Assembly (NCBI RefSeq): GCF_027595985.1 | Contig: NC_073302.1 | Coordinates: 213,972,689-214,036,688 of the forward strand | Source: Sorex araneus | Lineage: Eukaryota > Chordata > Mammalia > Eulipotyphla > Soricidae | Direction of reading: 5' to 3' | Length of the DNA stretch: 64,000 nt | Part shown: positions 36,044 to 47,761 of the stretch, in pieces | How the letters are laid out: each line of letters opens with the position of its first letter | Numbering within the stretch: the stretch's first letter is position 1 | Position numbers and translations under genes: made by a program | The notes under the pieces: model-generated | Databases searched by the model: none | What the model was told of the DNA's origin: nothing | Seen by the model: the letters and a program-made list of their open reading frames with translations, nothing else

Positions 36044-36635
36044 AAACTTTGCTGGATACTTATATAATTTTGACATGAATTAAGTAGTTCTAGGTGAGTC
36101 TTGAAATTGGATAAATTGGTTGGTACTAGGAAAAGTTTGTGAAATAACAGCATTAGACTGACAGAACAATTACTTACTTTAGTAAATAAGCAATTACTCT
36201 TGAGGGGTGAACTGCTATTAAAATTGATTCAAATTCTTGCTGTCCAGGAGCAGGAACTAATTTTTGCTATTTCTCTTTCCTAATAGCGTTTAGCACATAA
36301 ATGAGAACCTCTTTCCTTTCCACAAGGTTTAACATGGGGACAGTTTGTATTTCCCAAATATTGCAAAATGTTATTACACAGAATGTTAAAATGAGAAAAT
36401 GATATTCACTGGGATTCTTTGTAAACAAAAAGTTACATTTTTCTACAATAACATGTTTTTGTAAGTATAAATTTGTGTAATAATGAATAGTAAGTGATTT
36501 TTCTATGATAAGCCTATATTTAAAAGGTAATTTTAAATACATAATGTTAAATAGATATTTGTGATCAAAATTAAATGACATGGAGGGACAATATATGTAG
36601 ATATATATTTTAATCATATTAAAACTGATCTATTA
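35295..36635. other. AT-rich stretch with CA/TA repeat
   Basis: Holds the microsatellite at 36007-36043 and nothing else recognised. Antisense ORFs at 35941-36153 and 36267-36617 have no domain. Confidence 0.4.
36007..36043. repeat. (CA)n(TA)n microsatellite
   Basis: About 11 CA units followed by 7 TA units. Confidence 0.95.
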
Positions 36636-36808
36636 GGGGCTGGAGAAATAACACAGTGGGTAGGGTATTTGCCTTGCACTCGGTTGACCTGGGTTCGATT
36701 CCCAGCATCCCATATGGTCCCCTGAGTACCGCCAGGGGTAATTCCTCAGTGCAGAGCCAGGAGTGTGCATTTCTGGGTGTGACCCAAAAAGCAAAAAAAA
36801 AAAAAAAA
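36636..36808 (+). mobile_element. tRNA-derived SINE, A type, full-length reference copy
   Basis: Best sense example. The head is 'ggggctggagaaataacaca' with an A-box-like 'cagtgggtagggtatttgcc'; the B box is 'gggttcgattcccag'. Then 'catcccatatggtcccctga', 'gccaggggtaattcctcagt', 'gcagagccaggagtg', 'gggtgtgacccaaaaagc' and poly-A of about 17. An 8-bp target duplication 'atctatta' lies at 36628-36635 and 36809-36816. The internal A and B boxes imply RNA polymerase III transcription in family members; the poly-A tail and target duplication imply L1-type mobilisation. Confidence 0.97.
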
Positions 36809-36816
36809 ATCTATTA

Positions 36817-39322
36817 AGTGTATTTTAGAAAAGTAGATAATATTAAATTTAATGAGTGCCAAGTAGTAATTTTTAAAATACTGAAGGATATTTTATATTT
36901 TAATATTATTACTACAAAAATTGTGTTATCTTTATTTATAAGTTGTACTATCATTTGCATGTTTTATTTTTTTCCTGCTTGGTGTTAGAAAATATGTTGC
37001 TTTATATAAATTCATGGAGTTTTTAAGCTATAAATATAGATTGCTTGGCTTGGTTTTGATTTAATATTGAAATCAATTTGCTATTGCTCTTTTAGATTTT
37101 TGTATATGTTTTATATGAGCACTGTTCAATGGCATCCATTTTCCTTTTCTAATTTCTTCTCCAAAGTTATTTACACATAATAGTAGGCTAGTGCAAATAC
37201 TCAAACATAGAAAATTCACCATGTATTGGATATCGGTTTTTGGTATTAAGATAAAAAGTAGTTCCCCAAACAAGGGTGATAACTTTATGCAGGATACCAT
37301 TTTAAAATTATCAATTTAAGAACCCATTTGCTTTTCAATTTCTTCCCTAGTGTACCATTGATAAAATTTGTATGATAAATATAGTTCTTATAAACTTACT
37401 AATGGCTATTTTTTATAAGAATAGCTCACAATTAGCAGTTTTTAGAACCATAAAATAAACTTAAAGTCTGAATGATTTGATCTTGACCAGACTCACATCT
37501 CATAAATATCCAGGCTTACCCATCAACTGAGTGGCAGTTTATTCAGATCAGATTTTATCTGTAAACTAGTCGTTTATTTTGAAGTACTGTTTCATGTTAA
37601 GTTATATATCTCAGAGGAGACCTATAAAGCTGCAACATTTTTGCTAATTATTTTTTCTAATTTTCATGCTTCCACTGAGAGTGCTGATCAGGAAGGTAGT
37701 TTACATTTGCCTTACCTGAGCACAATTTACCTAGGAGAATGGGTTGACTTCTATTTTCATTTACAATGGGTAACACATGTAAAGCTTTATGAGTATGCAA
37801 ATGTATAAGTCATTTTTAAACCAACAATAAATGAACAACTATTTTTAGAACAAGTAAAGCAAATTTAGAATTGCTATGTTTCATTACTAGTTTGAAAATT
37901 TTAAATGTTGAAAAACACCACGTGCTTATAATAGCACCTTGAAAAAATAAATGTTCCATAATTTTTGATGAACTTTTATTATAAGTAAGTCAACTGCTTT
38001 GATTAAGTAATCACTTATTGAGTATATTTTCTGTTTATGAAAAAATAATGGTAGGAAAAGAATTTGGGTTTGGAGACTTAGGTTTGAAATACCTTTGAAT
38101 TTTAACCTAAAGACAATTATTGAGGAGGTACTTGTGTCAAAGGGTTTGGAGTTTAGAAGAGGATATAAATATTATTGTATTTAATGTATAAGGATATACT
38201 TATATGCACTTAAAGTACAGTATGAAAAGTACAGACTTTTACTTTGACTAGGATATCAAATTATCTTTGTTTTATTTTAAATTGTTTTCACACCTATATT
38301 GCTTTATCTTCTTAGTAGAAATGCATTGATTTTTATTGCTTGACTTAGGTGCCAGTATCCTACCTAAAACTTATTATTTATATCCTTGAGCCTGAACCAA
38401 TATCTCCAATCTTTTACTAGGCTCAAATTTCTGAATCCATAAATTTGGCCTTTTTCCACACATAGTCTCTCAACTATTACACAAGCATCTTGACTATCAT
38501 TAACAAAATAAATCAAACCCTTGATGACCATAGGCTTTTGAGGCCTTGACCTGTGTTACTTTCCATTGTTCTATGTCCATAAATGAATCTTTTTCATGAA
38601 GTTTATAACTTTTCAAACTGATGAAAGTCTTTTAATTCATATTTATTTGGAGAAGAGAGAAATATTAATTCTTGTGTTGTGTCATATTTTAACAATTTCC
38701 TACCTTAGCATCATTAATAATATAGAAATTGCACATAAAAGAGCTAGAAGTCTTGAGTTGTAGTTTGAGGTTTAGGCTTTACCAACAATGCACAGTATTT
38801 CCTGAGATGAATCACAATATCTCTATTTTATCTGAAAATAAAATGTAAAATATGTTTCTAGTGTCTCCAATATATTGTTAAGAAAAACCAAAACAGAAAT
38901 AGTGAGTGCAGTTCGCAAATTAAAATTGTTGCATGGATTACATTTTTATTGCCTTGAGTAATTGATGAATATACATTTGGAAATAGAATGCTGTTCCTTG
39001 CAAACACAGTCTTAGGAATACACAGCTAAATGGCACCTGTTTATAAATTTTCAAGTAAGTTCCTATCAGAAACAACCAACTTAATATGATATTCAGACTT
39101 CAAGTTTTATATATGCAATATATACATATATTATATATAACAAATATTATACAGGGAGATTGTTTAAATTATAGTATCCCTTCTTTGTCCTTCTTACATG
39201 TCTGTGGAATTATTACATTTATATTATATAAAATGTGGGTTACCATTATATGCCCCATTACTTCCTGGTTCTCTTCCTTGAAAGCTGAAAGGTATATTGC
39301 ATTCAAGTTTGTATTTCCATTA
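36817..39322. other. Long AT-rich stretch
   Basis: About 2.5 kb with no recognisable gene, repeat or RNA. ORFs at 37073-37300 and 39086-39331 have no domain. Confidence 0.4.
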
Positions 39323-39337
39323 CAAATATAGTGTTCA

Positions 39338-40173
39338 CGGAACTAAGCAATCTAGTAAAAACAGAGATCAACAAATGGGACTACATTAAACTAAAAAGCT
39401 TCTGCACCGCAAAAGATACAGTGACCAGAATACAAAGACTATCTACAGAATGGGAAAGGATATTTACACAATACCCATCAGATAAGGGGTTGATATCAAG
39501 GGTATATAAAGCACTGGTTGAACTCTACAAGAAGAAAACATCCAACCCCATCAAAAAATGGGGCGAAGAAATGAACAGAAACTTTACCAAGGAAGAGATA
39601 CGAATGGCCAAAAGGCACATGAAAAAGTGCTCTACATCACTAGTCGTCAGAGAGATGCAGATCAAAACAACCATGAGATACCACCTCACACCACAGAGAC
39701 TAGCACACATCCAAAAGAACAAAAGCAACCGCTGTTGGAGAGGATGTGGGGAGAAAGGGACCCTTCTACACTGCTGGTGGGAATGCCGGCTAGTCCAGCC
39801 CTTTTGGAAAACAGTATGGACGATTCTCAAAAAACTAGAGGTTGAGTTCCCATTTGACCCAGCAATACCACTGCTGGGAATATATCCCAGAAAAGCCAAA
39901 AAGTATAGTCGAAGTGACATATGCACTTATATGTTCACCGCAGCACTGTTTACAATAGCCAGAATCTGGAAAAAACCCGAGTGCCCTAGAACAGATGACT
40001 GGTTGAAGAAACTCTGGTACATCTATACAATGGAATACTATGCAGCTGTTAGAAAAAATGAGGTCATGACGTTTGCATATAAGTGGATCAACATGGAAAG
40101 TATCATGCTAAGTGAAATGAGTCAGAAAGAGAGAGACAGACATAGAAAGATTGCACTCATCTGTGGAATATAG
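39338..40173 (+). pseudogene. L1 ORF2 C-terminal fragment, open for about 278 codons
   Basis: ORF2 encodes the endonuclease and reverse transcriptase of L1; this fragment begins after the reverse transcriptase catalytic motifs. Visible features are '[18 protein letters not shown]' near the start, '[19 protein letters not shown]', then the C-terminal cysteine/histidine segment with [18 protein letters not shown] (the C-x3-C-x7-H-x4-C spacing typical of L1). It ends with '[17 protein letters not shown]' and '[13 protein letters not shown]' before TAG at 40171-40173. No stop or frameshift interrupts it. The apparent start codon lies in the target duplication and is not a real start. Without RT and endonuclease domains it cannot act as an autonomous element. 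Confidence 0.95.
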
Positions 40174-40647
40174 AATAATAGACTATAAGACTAACGCCCA
40201 AGAATAGTAGAAATAAGTACCAGGAGAATGTTTCCATGGCTTGGAGTCTGGTCTCTCATTCTGGGTAACTCAGGGAAGGGACCACCAAGTAAAATGTGGT
40301 TGGAGGTCATGTGGGGGAAGGGTGAGGCGGGTGTAATACAGACTAGAGACTGAACACAATGGCCACTCAACACCTCTATTGCAAACCACAACACCTAATC
40401 AGAGAGAGAGAACAAAAGGGAATTCCCTGCCATAGTGCCAGGGTGGGGTGGGGGGAGACGGGTCTGGGGAGGGGGGGAGGGATGTTGGGTTTACGGGTGG
40501 TGGAGAATGGGCACTGGTGAAGGGATGGGTTATTGAACTTTGTATGGGGGAAGCATGAGCACAAAGATGTATGGATCTGTAACTGTACCCTCACGATGAC
40601 TCTCTAATTAAAAATAAACTAATTAAAAAAAAAAACAAAAAAAAAAC
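39338..40647 (+). mobile_element. Young 5'-truncated L1 with perfect 15-bp target duplication
   Basis: Contains the C-terminal third of ORF2, a 3' UTR of about 450 bp with a G-rich tract (40442-40482), and a poly-A tail (about 40625-40647). 'caaatatagtgttca' is duplicated exactly at 39323-39337 and 40648-40662. The uninterrupted ORF2 segment and perfect duplication point to recent insertion. The long antisense ORF 39525-39926 and the small ORFs 39558-39845, 40191-40394 and 40376-40594 are shadows. Confidence 0.98.
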
Positions 40648-40662
40648 CAAATATAGTGTTCA

Positions 40663-41577
40663 GCACAGTAAGTGTTCATTAAGTGTGGTTACATTAGTGA
40701 TGCGTTATATGAATTCTCAATCTATTATAGTAGCAGAATTTTGTTCTTGGTTTATAGGGTTGTTTTTTTTTCACATTATACCTTAAAGTTTACAGTAAAG
40801 AAATTGTTTTGCTTCTTTGCACATTTTTGTTATGTAATCAAATACTGGCTTGATTACATGTTCATTAAACATTTTGTGTTTAATGCTAAGCTGTTGCTGT
40901 GAATAAACTTTAACTATATATAAAACTAAAAACATGTTCGCAAATTATTATTTATTATTATTATCACTGTCTTGTACAGTTAATAAATGGAGGATAAAAA
41001 AAGCAAAGATTTTTGAATAAGTAACTACACTCTTTTAGGTTCAAAGTCAAAAATCTAATTTAATAGAAAATGAGAAGCATGAAGGACCAGCTCTGTGGCA
41101 TGCCTGACTAAACCATAAAGGACCAGAAATCTGGGATAGTATTCTACACGCAAGAGTGACAAGAAAAAAGAGGGACCAATGTGGCATGAATACAACAGCC
41201 AATATGAGAACACATTAGAATACAAAAGAGGTCATTCTTATTTTGTAATAGATTTAACTTCAGAAATACTGCATTTTTGCTGACATTAACTCAGAGTTAC
41301 TGTGAATATCAAAAGAGATGTTAATATGATCCTGTAAGCATGAGGGAGGAAAGGAAGGAAAGAAGAAAGGAAAAAAAGAATGAAGGGAGGAAGGAAAGAA
41401 GGAAAGAAGCAACTATTCCTTACTAAAGAATCCCAACTAATACATGTAGAAGAAATGGAGAAAACATTAAATATGCCATTAGAGTACAGTGACGCTTACA
41501 ACAAGAAAATTCTAGCAATGGCTATTACAATGAATGTGTAAAAAGTTAAGCAAAAGCATATCCCAAATAATTTAGAA
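40663..41577. other. AT-rich stretch with GGAA-type tract
   Basis: Contains the purine tract at 41342-41408; otherwise nothing recognised. ORF 40672-40902 shows no domain. Confidence 0.4.
41342..41408. repeat. (GGAA)n-like purine tract
   Basis: Irregular ggaa/gaaa/agga units on the plus strand. Confidence 0.9.
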
Positions 41578-41753
41578 TTTTTTTTTTTTTGCTTTTTGGG
41601 TCACACCCAGTGATGCACAGGGGTTACTCCTGGCTCTGCACTCAGGAATTACTCCTGATAGTGCTCAGGGGACTATATGGGATGCTGGGAATCGAACCCG
41701 AGTCAGCCGCATGCAAGGCAAAGCCCTACCCACTGTGCTATCGCTCCAGCCCC
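41578..41753 (-). mobile_element. tRNA-derived SINE, A type, full-length antisense
   Basis: Poly-T, 'gctttttgggtcacaccc', 'atgcacaggggttactcctg', 'gggatgctgggaatcgaacc', 'gtgctatcgctccagcccc'. A 9-bp near-perfect duplication flanks it ('aatttagaa' at 41569, 'aagttagaa' at 41755). Confidence 0.96.
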
Positions 41754-42550
41754 TAAGTTAGAAATTATTAGAAAAAAAGTAGTAAATTTATGAGAGGATA
41801 CTCAAAGACATGATATACATAATATCACACATTAGCACCAAATCAAATAATGTTCTGGAGAGAGCAAATTACCTCTGTGGAATCTTTCCATGTAATCAAC
41901 ATTTTATGTAGAGCAAAAATTTAAGCATGAGACAATATTATAATTTTAAAAGATGAAAAAATAACATCATATTAAAAAATACTGACTGGAATTATTTAAA
42001 ATACCAATATTAGGAAATATAAATGATTATCACTAATTGTCACTAGTATCTATTTAAAACTAAATAAAATTGAGAACTAAGGAGAATGTTGACTTTTGAA
42101 TTGAGACTTGAGTCAGAAAGACCTGGTCTTGGAAAAACAAAAGCAAGCTATATCTGAAAAAATTTTGTTTCTTAGGTTGACATATTAATTCAGGTTTCAT
42201 CTATTAGCTTAAATGAAAGTCTTTTTTTGTTGTTCATTTGAAGATGTAAAAGGAGAAATTGAATGAAGTCTGTGAAAATTCTCTTTCTATTAATTTTACA
42301 ACTCTTATGTACACCCAAAGTTACTCAAATTTTTTCTGTCAAAAATATTTAGTTTTACAATTCAAACAGGAATATAATACACACATACTTACAATAAGTA
42401 CTTAAAAGCATTATTGCATGCAATGTTCAATACATAAACACACATGCATGCAGATACATTTGTGTATGTTAATGTATAGACTCTCCTAGTGTCGATTATA
42501 TTCTGTGATCACACCTAAAACAGAGATTTTCACTTATGTTCAACTTTTAT
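41754..42550. other. AT-rich stretch
   Basis: Nothing recognised. Confidence 0.4.
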
Positions 42551-42552
42551 TT

Positions 42553-42717
42553 TATTATAAGGTTTTGGAACAACACCCAGTGATTGCTGAGGTCTACCCC
42601 TTCCTCTGCATTATGAAATTACTTCTATGACCAGAGGACCATATGTAGTGCCAAAGATCAAACTGGGTTAGTAGTGGCATGCCAAGTGCCCTATCCTCTG
42701 AAATGTTTTTCGGCCCC
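42553..42717 (-). mobile_element. tRNA-derived SINE, A type, old copy
   Basis: 'aacaacacccagtgattgct', 'tctgcattatgaaattactt', 'agaggaccatatgtagtgcc', 'gatcaaactgggttag', 'ccaagtgccctatcctctga'. The antisense ORF 42594-42833 is a shadow. Confidence 0.75.
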
Positions 42718-42764
42718 CAAATTTGACTAGTCATTAGAGAGGCGATATTTTGTATTTTTGTTAG

Positions 42765-42910
42765 TAAGTTATTAGGGGAAGTTCTTGGTTCTGTGCTCAT
42801 GAGTGATACCTTTGTCAGTTCTTTAACAACCATATATGGTGCAATGATTCAAACCAGGATTGGCAGGACATAATGTAAGTGACTTAACATTTGAACTATC
42901 TCTGCAGCCT
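42765..42910 (-). mobile_element. tRNA-derived SINE, A type, old 3'-truncated copy
   Basis: 'ggttctgtgctcatgagtga', 'caaccatatatggtgcaatg', 'attcaaaccaggattgg', 'tgaactatctctgcagcc'. Adjacent to the previous old copy in the same orientation. Confidence 0.7.
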
Positions 42911-43528
42911 TGTGTTTAAATTTATACCATCACTACTGTAATTATCTAAAATGAGGACTTTTAATTGCCTTCTCTTTTTTTATCATACTAAATTCTATTT
43001 TGTTACCATTGAAAAAATATATTACTTGTCTTAGAGCAATTTTTAAAACATTTCCCCCTGAGCTCTTCTTCTACTGATTTCAAAAAGATGACAACAAAAC
43101 TCCATAAAGTATAACGGGTTACTCTTGCTTATAATTTGCCAAGTGAAGTTAATTTGTCAATATAATATTGTCACACATTCAAGTCAAGCAAATACTATGA
43201 AAGTTAGAAGATAATAGAGTACATATTCCTGTGCTATCATAAAATGTTTATTTAGAAAGAGGAATTCTGAAGTGACAATTGTTATGATGCCCAAACCCTT
43301 GAATGGTAACTGGCATACTGTCAGCAAAGCCAAAATTTCTGTTAAATGTGTCTTAAATGATACTGTGATTTCCTTTTGGTCTGTATTGCATTTCATATTA
43401 AATTTTGAGAAAATTTTCTCTTCCAATAACAAGAAATTTGACTTTTTAAAAAGATTCAATGTCTGCACAGTTAACCTAATGCTAATGTTCACAATTTGTT
43501 GGGTGAGCTAAATTTAAATTTATTATAA
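42911..43528. other. AT-rich stretch
   Basis: ORFs on both strands at 43184-43511 show no recognisable domain; no gene supported. Confidence 0.4.
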
Positions 43529-43530
43529 AA

Positions 43531-44190
43531 TTCGCTTGCCCCTGGCCTGGCTGTCTTCATTGGGGCTCCTCGGATGGGGGCAGGTTGAGTTTCCCTCCCC
43601 GCCCTGAGCAGAACTCTGGCAGCTGAAAACCTTCGGAACTCAGTGGCAGCTATGCTCAAAGCCACTTTCCATAGTTTCTGACGAGCTTCACACATGAAGG
43701 AACCGGCAGAGGAACCCAGGTGTGTGGGACCAGGGGCTGAGATCACCAAGCCTGCTCGAATTAGGACTAGGCCTCCTCCACCCAGATACCCCATTTTTCC
43801 AGTAATTTGGCAGCCACACCCACAAACTGCCAACATACAGAGACTAAAAATCCAAGCTCCCAGAAGTGCGCGACTTCATTTGGGGCCATACAACCTCTTA
43901 TAGCCTAGTTCTCCCTCTCGGAGAACCTAGCAAGGTATCAAGCATCCTGCCCACACGGCAGAGGCTGGCAAGCTCTCTGTGTCATATTTAATATACCAAA
44001 TACAGTAACAATGATGGGTCTCATTCCCCTGACCCTGAAAGAGCCTCCAGTGTGGCACTATTGGGAAGGACAAGTAAAGAGAGGCTGCTAAAATCTCAGG
44101 GCTAGGATGAATGGAGACGTTACTGGCACCCGCTCGAGCAAATCAATGATCAACGGGATGACAGTGATATAGTAATATAGTGATAAAATT
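43531..44190 (+). repeat. Long tail-sharing repeat, most complete copy
   Basis: Sense copy holding all modules seen separately elsewhere. It has the GC-rich 5' module (near 43531-43690), 'ggaaccggcagaggaaccca', 'ggggctgagatcaccaagcc', 'cctcctccacccagatacc', 'ttccagtaatttggcagcc' and 'ctccctctcggagaacctag'. It continues with 'tctcattcccctgaccctga', 'aaatctcagggctaggatga', 'ggagacgttactggcacccg' and 'atcaacgggatgacagtgat', ending in 'gatatagtaatatagtgat'. There is no poly-A tail; the 3' end is a short tandem of 'atagtgat'. The last third is shared with the B-type SINE. ORFs 43489-43836 and 43694-43903 are shadows. Confidence 0.9.
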
Positions 44191-44204
44191 CGCTAGATGA
44201 GGGG

Positions 44205-44388
44205 CGGGGGAGGGATATGTGATGCAGCTGGTAAAGCACTTGCCTTCCATGTGTCAACCAGGGTTCAATTCCATGTTGCATATTGTCATTTGAATACTAT
44301 AAGGAGTGATGCTTGATCCAGAGCCAGATGTAAATCCAGAGCCATGGCTGCTTGAGCCTCACTTCTAAAATAATGAAGAAAAAAATGT
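44205..44388 (+). mobile_element. tRNA-derived SINE, A type, diverged
   Basis: 'atgcagctggtaaagcactt', 'gccttccatgtgtcaaccag', B box 'gggttcaattcc', then 'aggagtgatgcttgatccag', 'agccatggctgcttg' and a weak A-rich tail. Confidence 0.7.
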
Positions 44389-44539
44389 GAATGAGAAGAA
44401 ATCGAAGAACTGACAGTTTAATTTAAGATCTGAAAGAAAACTGTTCCTATTCTGATACTCTTGTGTCAGGATAGGGTGATTGGACAGAAGTACAGACATG
44501 TCATAAATCACAGACCAATGTCCCCTCTCCTCTCCTCAT

Positions 44540-44612
44540 GACACACACACACATACACACATGTACAAACATACACACACATCCACACTCAGACACACAC
44601 ACGCACACACAC
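44540..44612. repeat. CA-rich simple repeat
   Basis: Interrupted 'acacacac' with 'acat' and 'acgc' variants. Confidence 0.9.
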
Positions 44613-44629
44613 CTCTCTTTTTTGTTTTA

Positions 44630-44736
44630 TTTTTCTCTGTGATGCTTTGGGGATGGTATGTTTTGGACAAGGATTAAACTTGGGCCAATCTAATACAAGC
44701 AAGTGCTTTGCTCATCGCTATATCTCTCTAGCTTGG
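44630..44736 (-). mobile_element. SINE remnant, A type
   Basis: 'gtgatgctttggggatggta', 'ggattaaacttgggccaatc', 'acaagcaagtgctttgctca', 'gctatatctctctagc' follow the antisense SINE order; only the head half survives. Confidence 0.55.
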
Positions 44737-45061
44737 TTGACCAGTTTTGAAACTTGAGTAACTTTAGTTATCCCTTGCTGTCTCTATAAGTCACTAACTA
44801 AAATCTAAACCGAGTGTTTGGTCAGCTATATCTTTGAATCCAAAGTATAAACCTGAATCACGATAAATCAGAATTTATCTAAAGAAGCATGTTTAGTTGT
44901 TGAGAGGTGAAACATGTGAAGAGAGAAAGGGCCTGATTTTAGAAAAATCTGAACTTTGAATGAAGTCCCATCACTAATTCAATATAATTCAACTTGTCAG
45001 GCACTTTTTTCTAAAGAATAAATGATTCTGTCTAAATGTAGTTATACAATTCAAATTTCTG

Positions 45062-45228
45062 TTGCCAAAGAGATGGCATCGTTTGTAAGGTACTTTCTTT
45101 GTATGTGGCTGACCTGAGTTTAATACTTAGCACTACATATGGTCCCCTGAGTCTTCCAGGTATGATTCCTGAGAACATATGCAAGAGGAAGTCTTGAGTA
45201 CTTCTGCATGTGCCCCCAAAACAATTTA
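45062..45228 (+). mobile_element. tRNA-derived SINE, A type, old copy
   Basis: 'ccaaagagatggcatcgttt', 'gtatgtggctgacctgagtt', 'cactacatatggtcccctga', 'ccaggtatgattcctgagaa', 'catgtgcccccaaaac' and an A-rich tail. The antisense ORF 45032-45301 is a shadow. Confidence 0.75.
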
Positions 45229-47465
45229 AAAAAAGAAGTTGACACAGTGGTGGGATCTGTGATGGAACATTAGAACTAAATTCAATAAATTTATAAATCA
45301 AGGTGTTTTAATAAAGTTTAAAAGCAAAGGAAAACATTAAATTTCCCTCTGCTTTTGTCAGCACAAAATTGCTCCTACTAAATTGTTTAGTAGAAATGAA
45401 ACTATCATGTTTCAGGACTGAACATACTTATTTCACATCTCTAGTCACTTGAAACAAATTATTAATTCATTATAGTTTTGATAATTCATAATAACAAATT
45501 CTCAGTGAACTGTGCTTGAGATACAATGATTATTGTCTTCTGAGTATGTTAAGTCAGTTAATCAGTACTATAGGGCAATGCCAATTTTATTCATTCTTCT
45601 GGAAGGAAATACAGGTGAAAGGTGGGAGAAATAGCCTATAAGAGATAATTAGAAATTATGTTTTCAAAATCTCTCTCTATAACCAGGAGATAGGTTCGAA
45701 TGGTCAGAGCCCATGCTCGAACCTCAAATGGGTCCCTGCCTTAATGGCTCTTCAAACGCTATTGGGGGCAGCCTTGATGGGCTTCACCACCATTAATCCT
45801 GAACAGCACCGTGTCAACTCCCATAGCTCCTGACTGTATATTGCTGAAAGTGAGTCTCCTGGCCCCCAACACTCCTCTTGAAGAGTTGCCCATTTTTTTT
45901 TAAATGCCCAAATGAACAACAAAAAACACTGAAAATTGATACATTAGTGGGAAGGATTCTCCTATCGGATAAACAGAGCCTGCTTCACAATGCTTCAATG
46001 CATTCTCAGTGTTGTTTTATTTTTCATAATCTCCTAGGAGCTGTGACAAGGAGGCATATGTATAATCACCTAAAAAAAAAAGTACATTTCAGCTTCTTCC
46101 TATTCCCAAATGCCTTTCTTCAATCATCCTTTCCTATAATTACTGTGACACTTCAGCACCAGATGTGTAATTGTTTACTTAAGGTAGAGAGACCTTAGCA
46201 GGATCCAGATGCCAAGTTCTGTCTGCTTTTTTATTGAAGTTAGACTTGTCCAAGAGTGTGTTTTGTAATTTAACTGTGTCTGGCTCAGTGCCTGCTTGGT
46301 ACTACAACTCCATCGATCCACAGTCTTGTCTTTGGGACTGGTGAGTAGACATCTTCCAAGAGACTTCGATTGGTGATTTCACTTTTGCTGGTCAGTGTGT
46401 CTGCCAGAATTCCCTTAGCCTTGCCGCGTCTCTTGCATATCTTAAACAATTACTTTGTCATTTCACTTTGATTCATCTACATCTCAGTTTCTGTTAATTG
46501 GTCTATAAATATAAATTCTTATGTTTCTTTCCCTTCAGTTAATAAAGGATAATGAATTTAACTGGGTTAGATCATACCATTTGCTATTTATTATGTGAAA
46601 ATTTGCTTCTCCTACAAGTAAGAGGAAATCTCTTTCTGTCAGTGAGCATGTTGATAAGTAGCTTTGGTGCACTTATGTGGGAGGGTATTTGACATTAAAA
46701 TATCAAATTCTAGTGATTGATTTTGTCAATTAAAAATCATATTTTGAAAGAATGTTGATATTCATTGAAAAGTAGGAGTACAAAAAACTGTTTTAAGTAA
46801 CAGTAGCATAATTTAGAATCAACTACCAAAAAATTAAAGAAAAATGGGAATTTATTGGATAAAATTTGAGTTATTAAACAAAATATGAGAAAATGAAAGA
46901 ATAATTAGAAGCTATTAGGGACATAAATAATCTGTGTAATCCTTTTTTTTTGTTTCATCCCTCTTGCAAACTCCACACTACTATCATAGGCAGGACACTA
47001 GATTATGTATATTTACTGATGTCATTTCTTTATTAAATATACTTATTTCTTCACCTTTGAATATACGTATCCTCCTCAGTCTCAGTTTTCATGTCAATTA
47101 TGTTAAAAACGCATACTGAGTAACTCAATGCCAATTTCAAAGTCTCTGCACAAAGAAACTAACTGAGTGTTCTGTGCTCAATTATAGATGTTCTCTGAAT
47201 CCAACTACTGTGTTTTACAATAGCCAGCTACATTCCAGCAGAAATGTACAGGCAACTTTGAGGAAAACAGGATTGGATACCATATATCACTACAAGTACA
47301 ATTCCTTTGTAACATTTAGGTACGAACATATTTTTATTTAACTTAAAGACGTACATTTAAATGTACTTCATATTATTTTTGCATAAAAATATCTCCTCCT
47401 AAAAGCAATATGAATATAGTATTTGAACATAATTTGCATGATTATTTGTTTATGTCTTTCTCTCC
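45229..47465. other. AT-rich stretch, some unclassified GC-richer patches
   Basis: About 2.2 kb. The patch at 45690-45870 (with 'ataggttcgaatggtcag') and the patch at 46230-46440 may be decayed repeats but match nothing firmly. ORF 45878-46198 (106 codons) shows no recognisable domain. Confidence 0.4.
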
Positions 47466-47474
47466 GACTATAGG

Positions 47475-47695
47475 AACTTTGGGTGGGAGAGAGGGGCGGG
47501 AACATGGTCTACCAAGCAATATTCAGGGAGCCTGGGGGCTATTTCTGGTGAGAATAGACAAGCAAGTCCAAATAATTTAATACTCAGGTCTGCTGGTATT
47601 GGAGCCACAAGGATGCCCGGCAACGTCCAAGAGACTGTGCAGTGCTAGAAATTAAATTTATTGCCTCACCATGCAAGGTACGTCCCCAGCACTTT
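47475..47695 (-). repeat. Possible decayed SINE-like repeat
   Basis: 'caagcaatattcagggagcc', 'tgggggctatttctggtgag', 'gtgctagaaattaaat' and 'accatgcaaggtacgtcccc' vaguely follow the antisense SINE order. Weak. Confidence 0.35.
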
Positions 47696-47761
47696 GGAAT
47701 ATTTCCCAGAATCCTAGAACTCACACGGTTCTAAGCACAATTTCCTCCAACGACTTTTTTA

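Noticed and set aside
36636..36710. tRNA-like sequence with A and B boxes
   Set aside because: It is the head of a SINE, not a tRNA gene: no acceptor-stem pairing was evident and the SINE body follows. The same applies to all other SINE heads.
39525..39926. 133-codon antisense ORF
   Set aside because: It lies wholly opposite the L1 ORF2 fragment and is explained by that reading frame.
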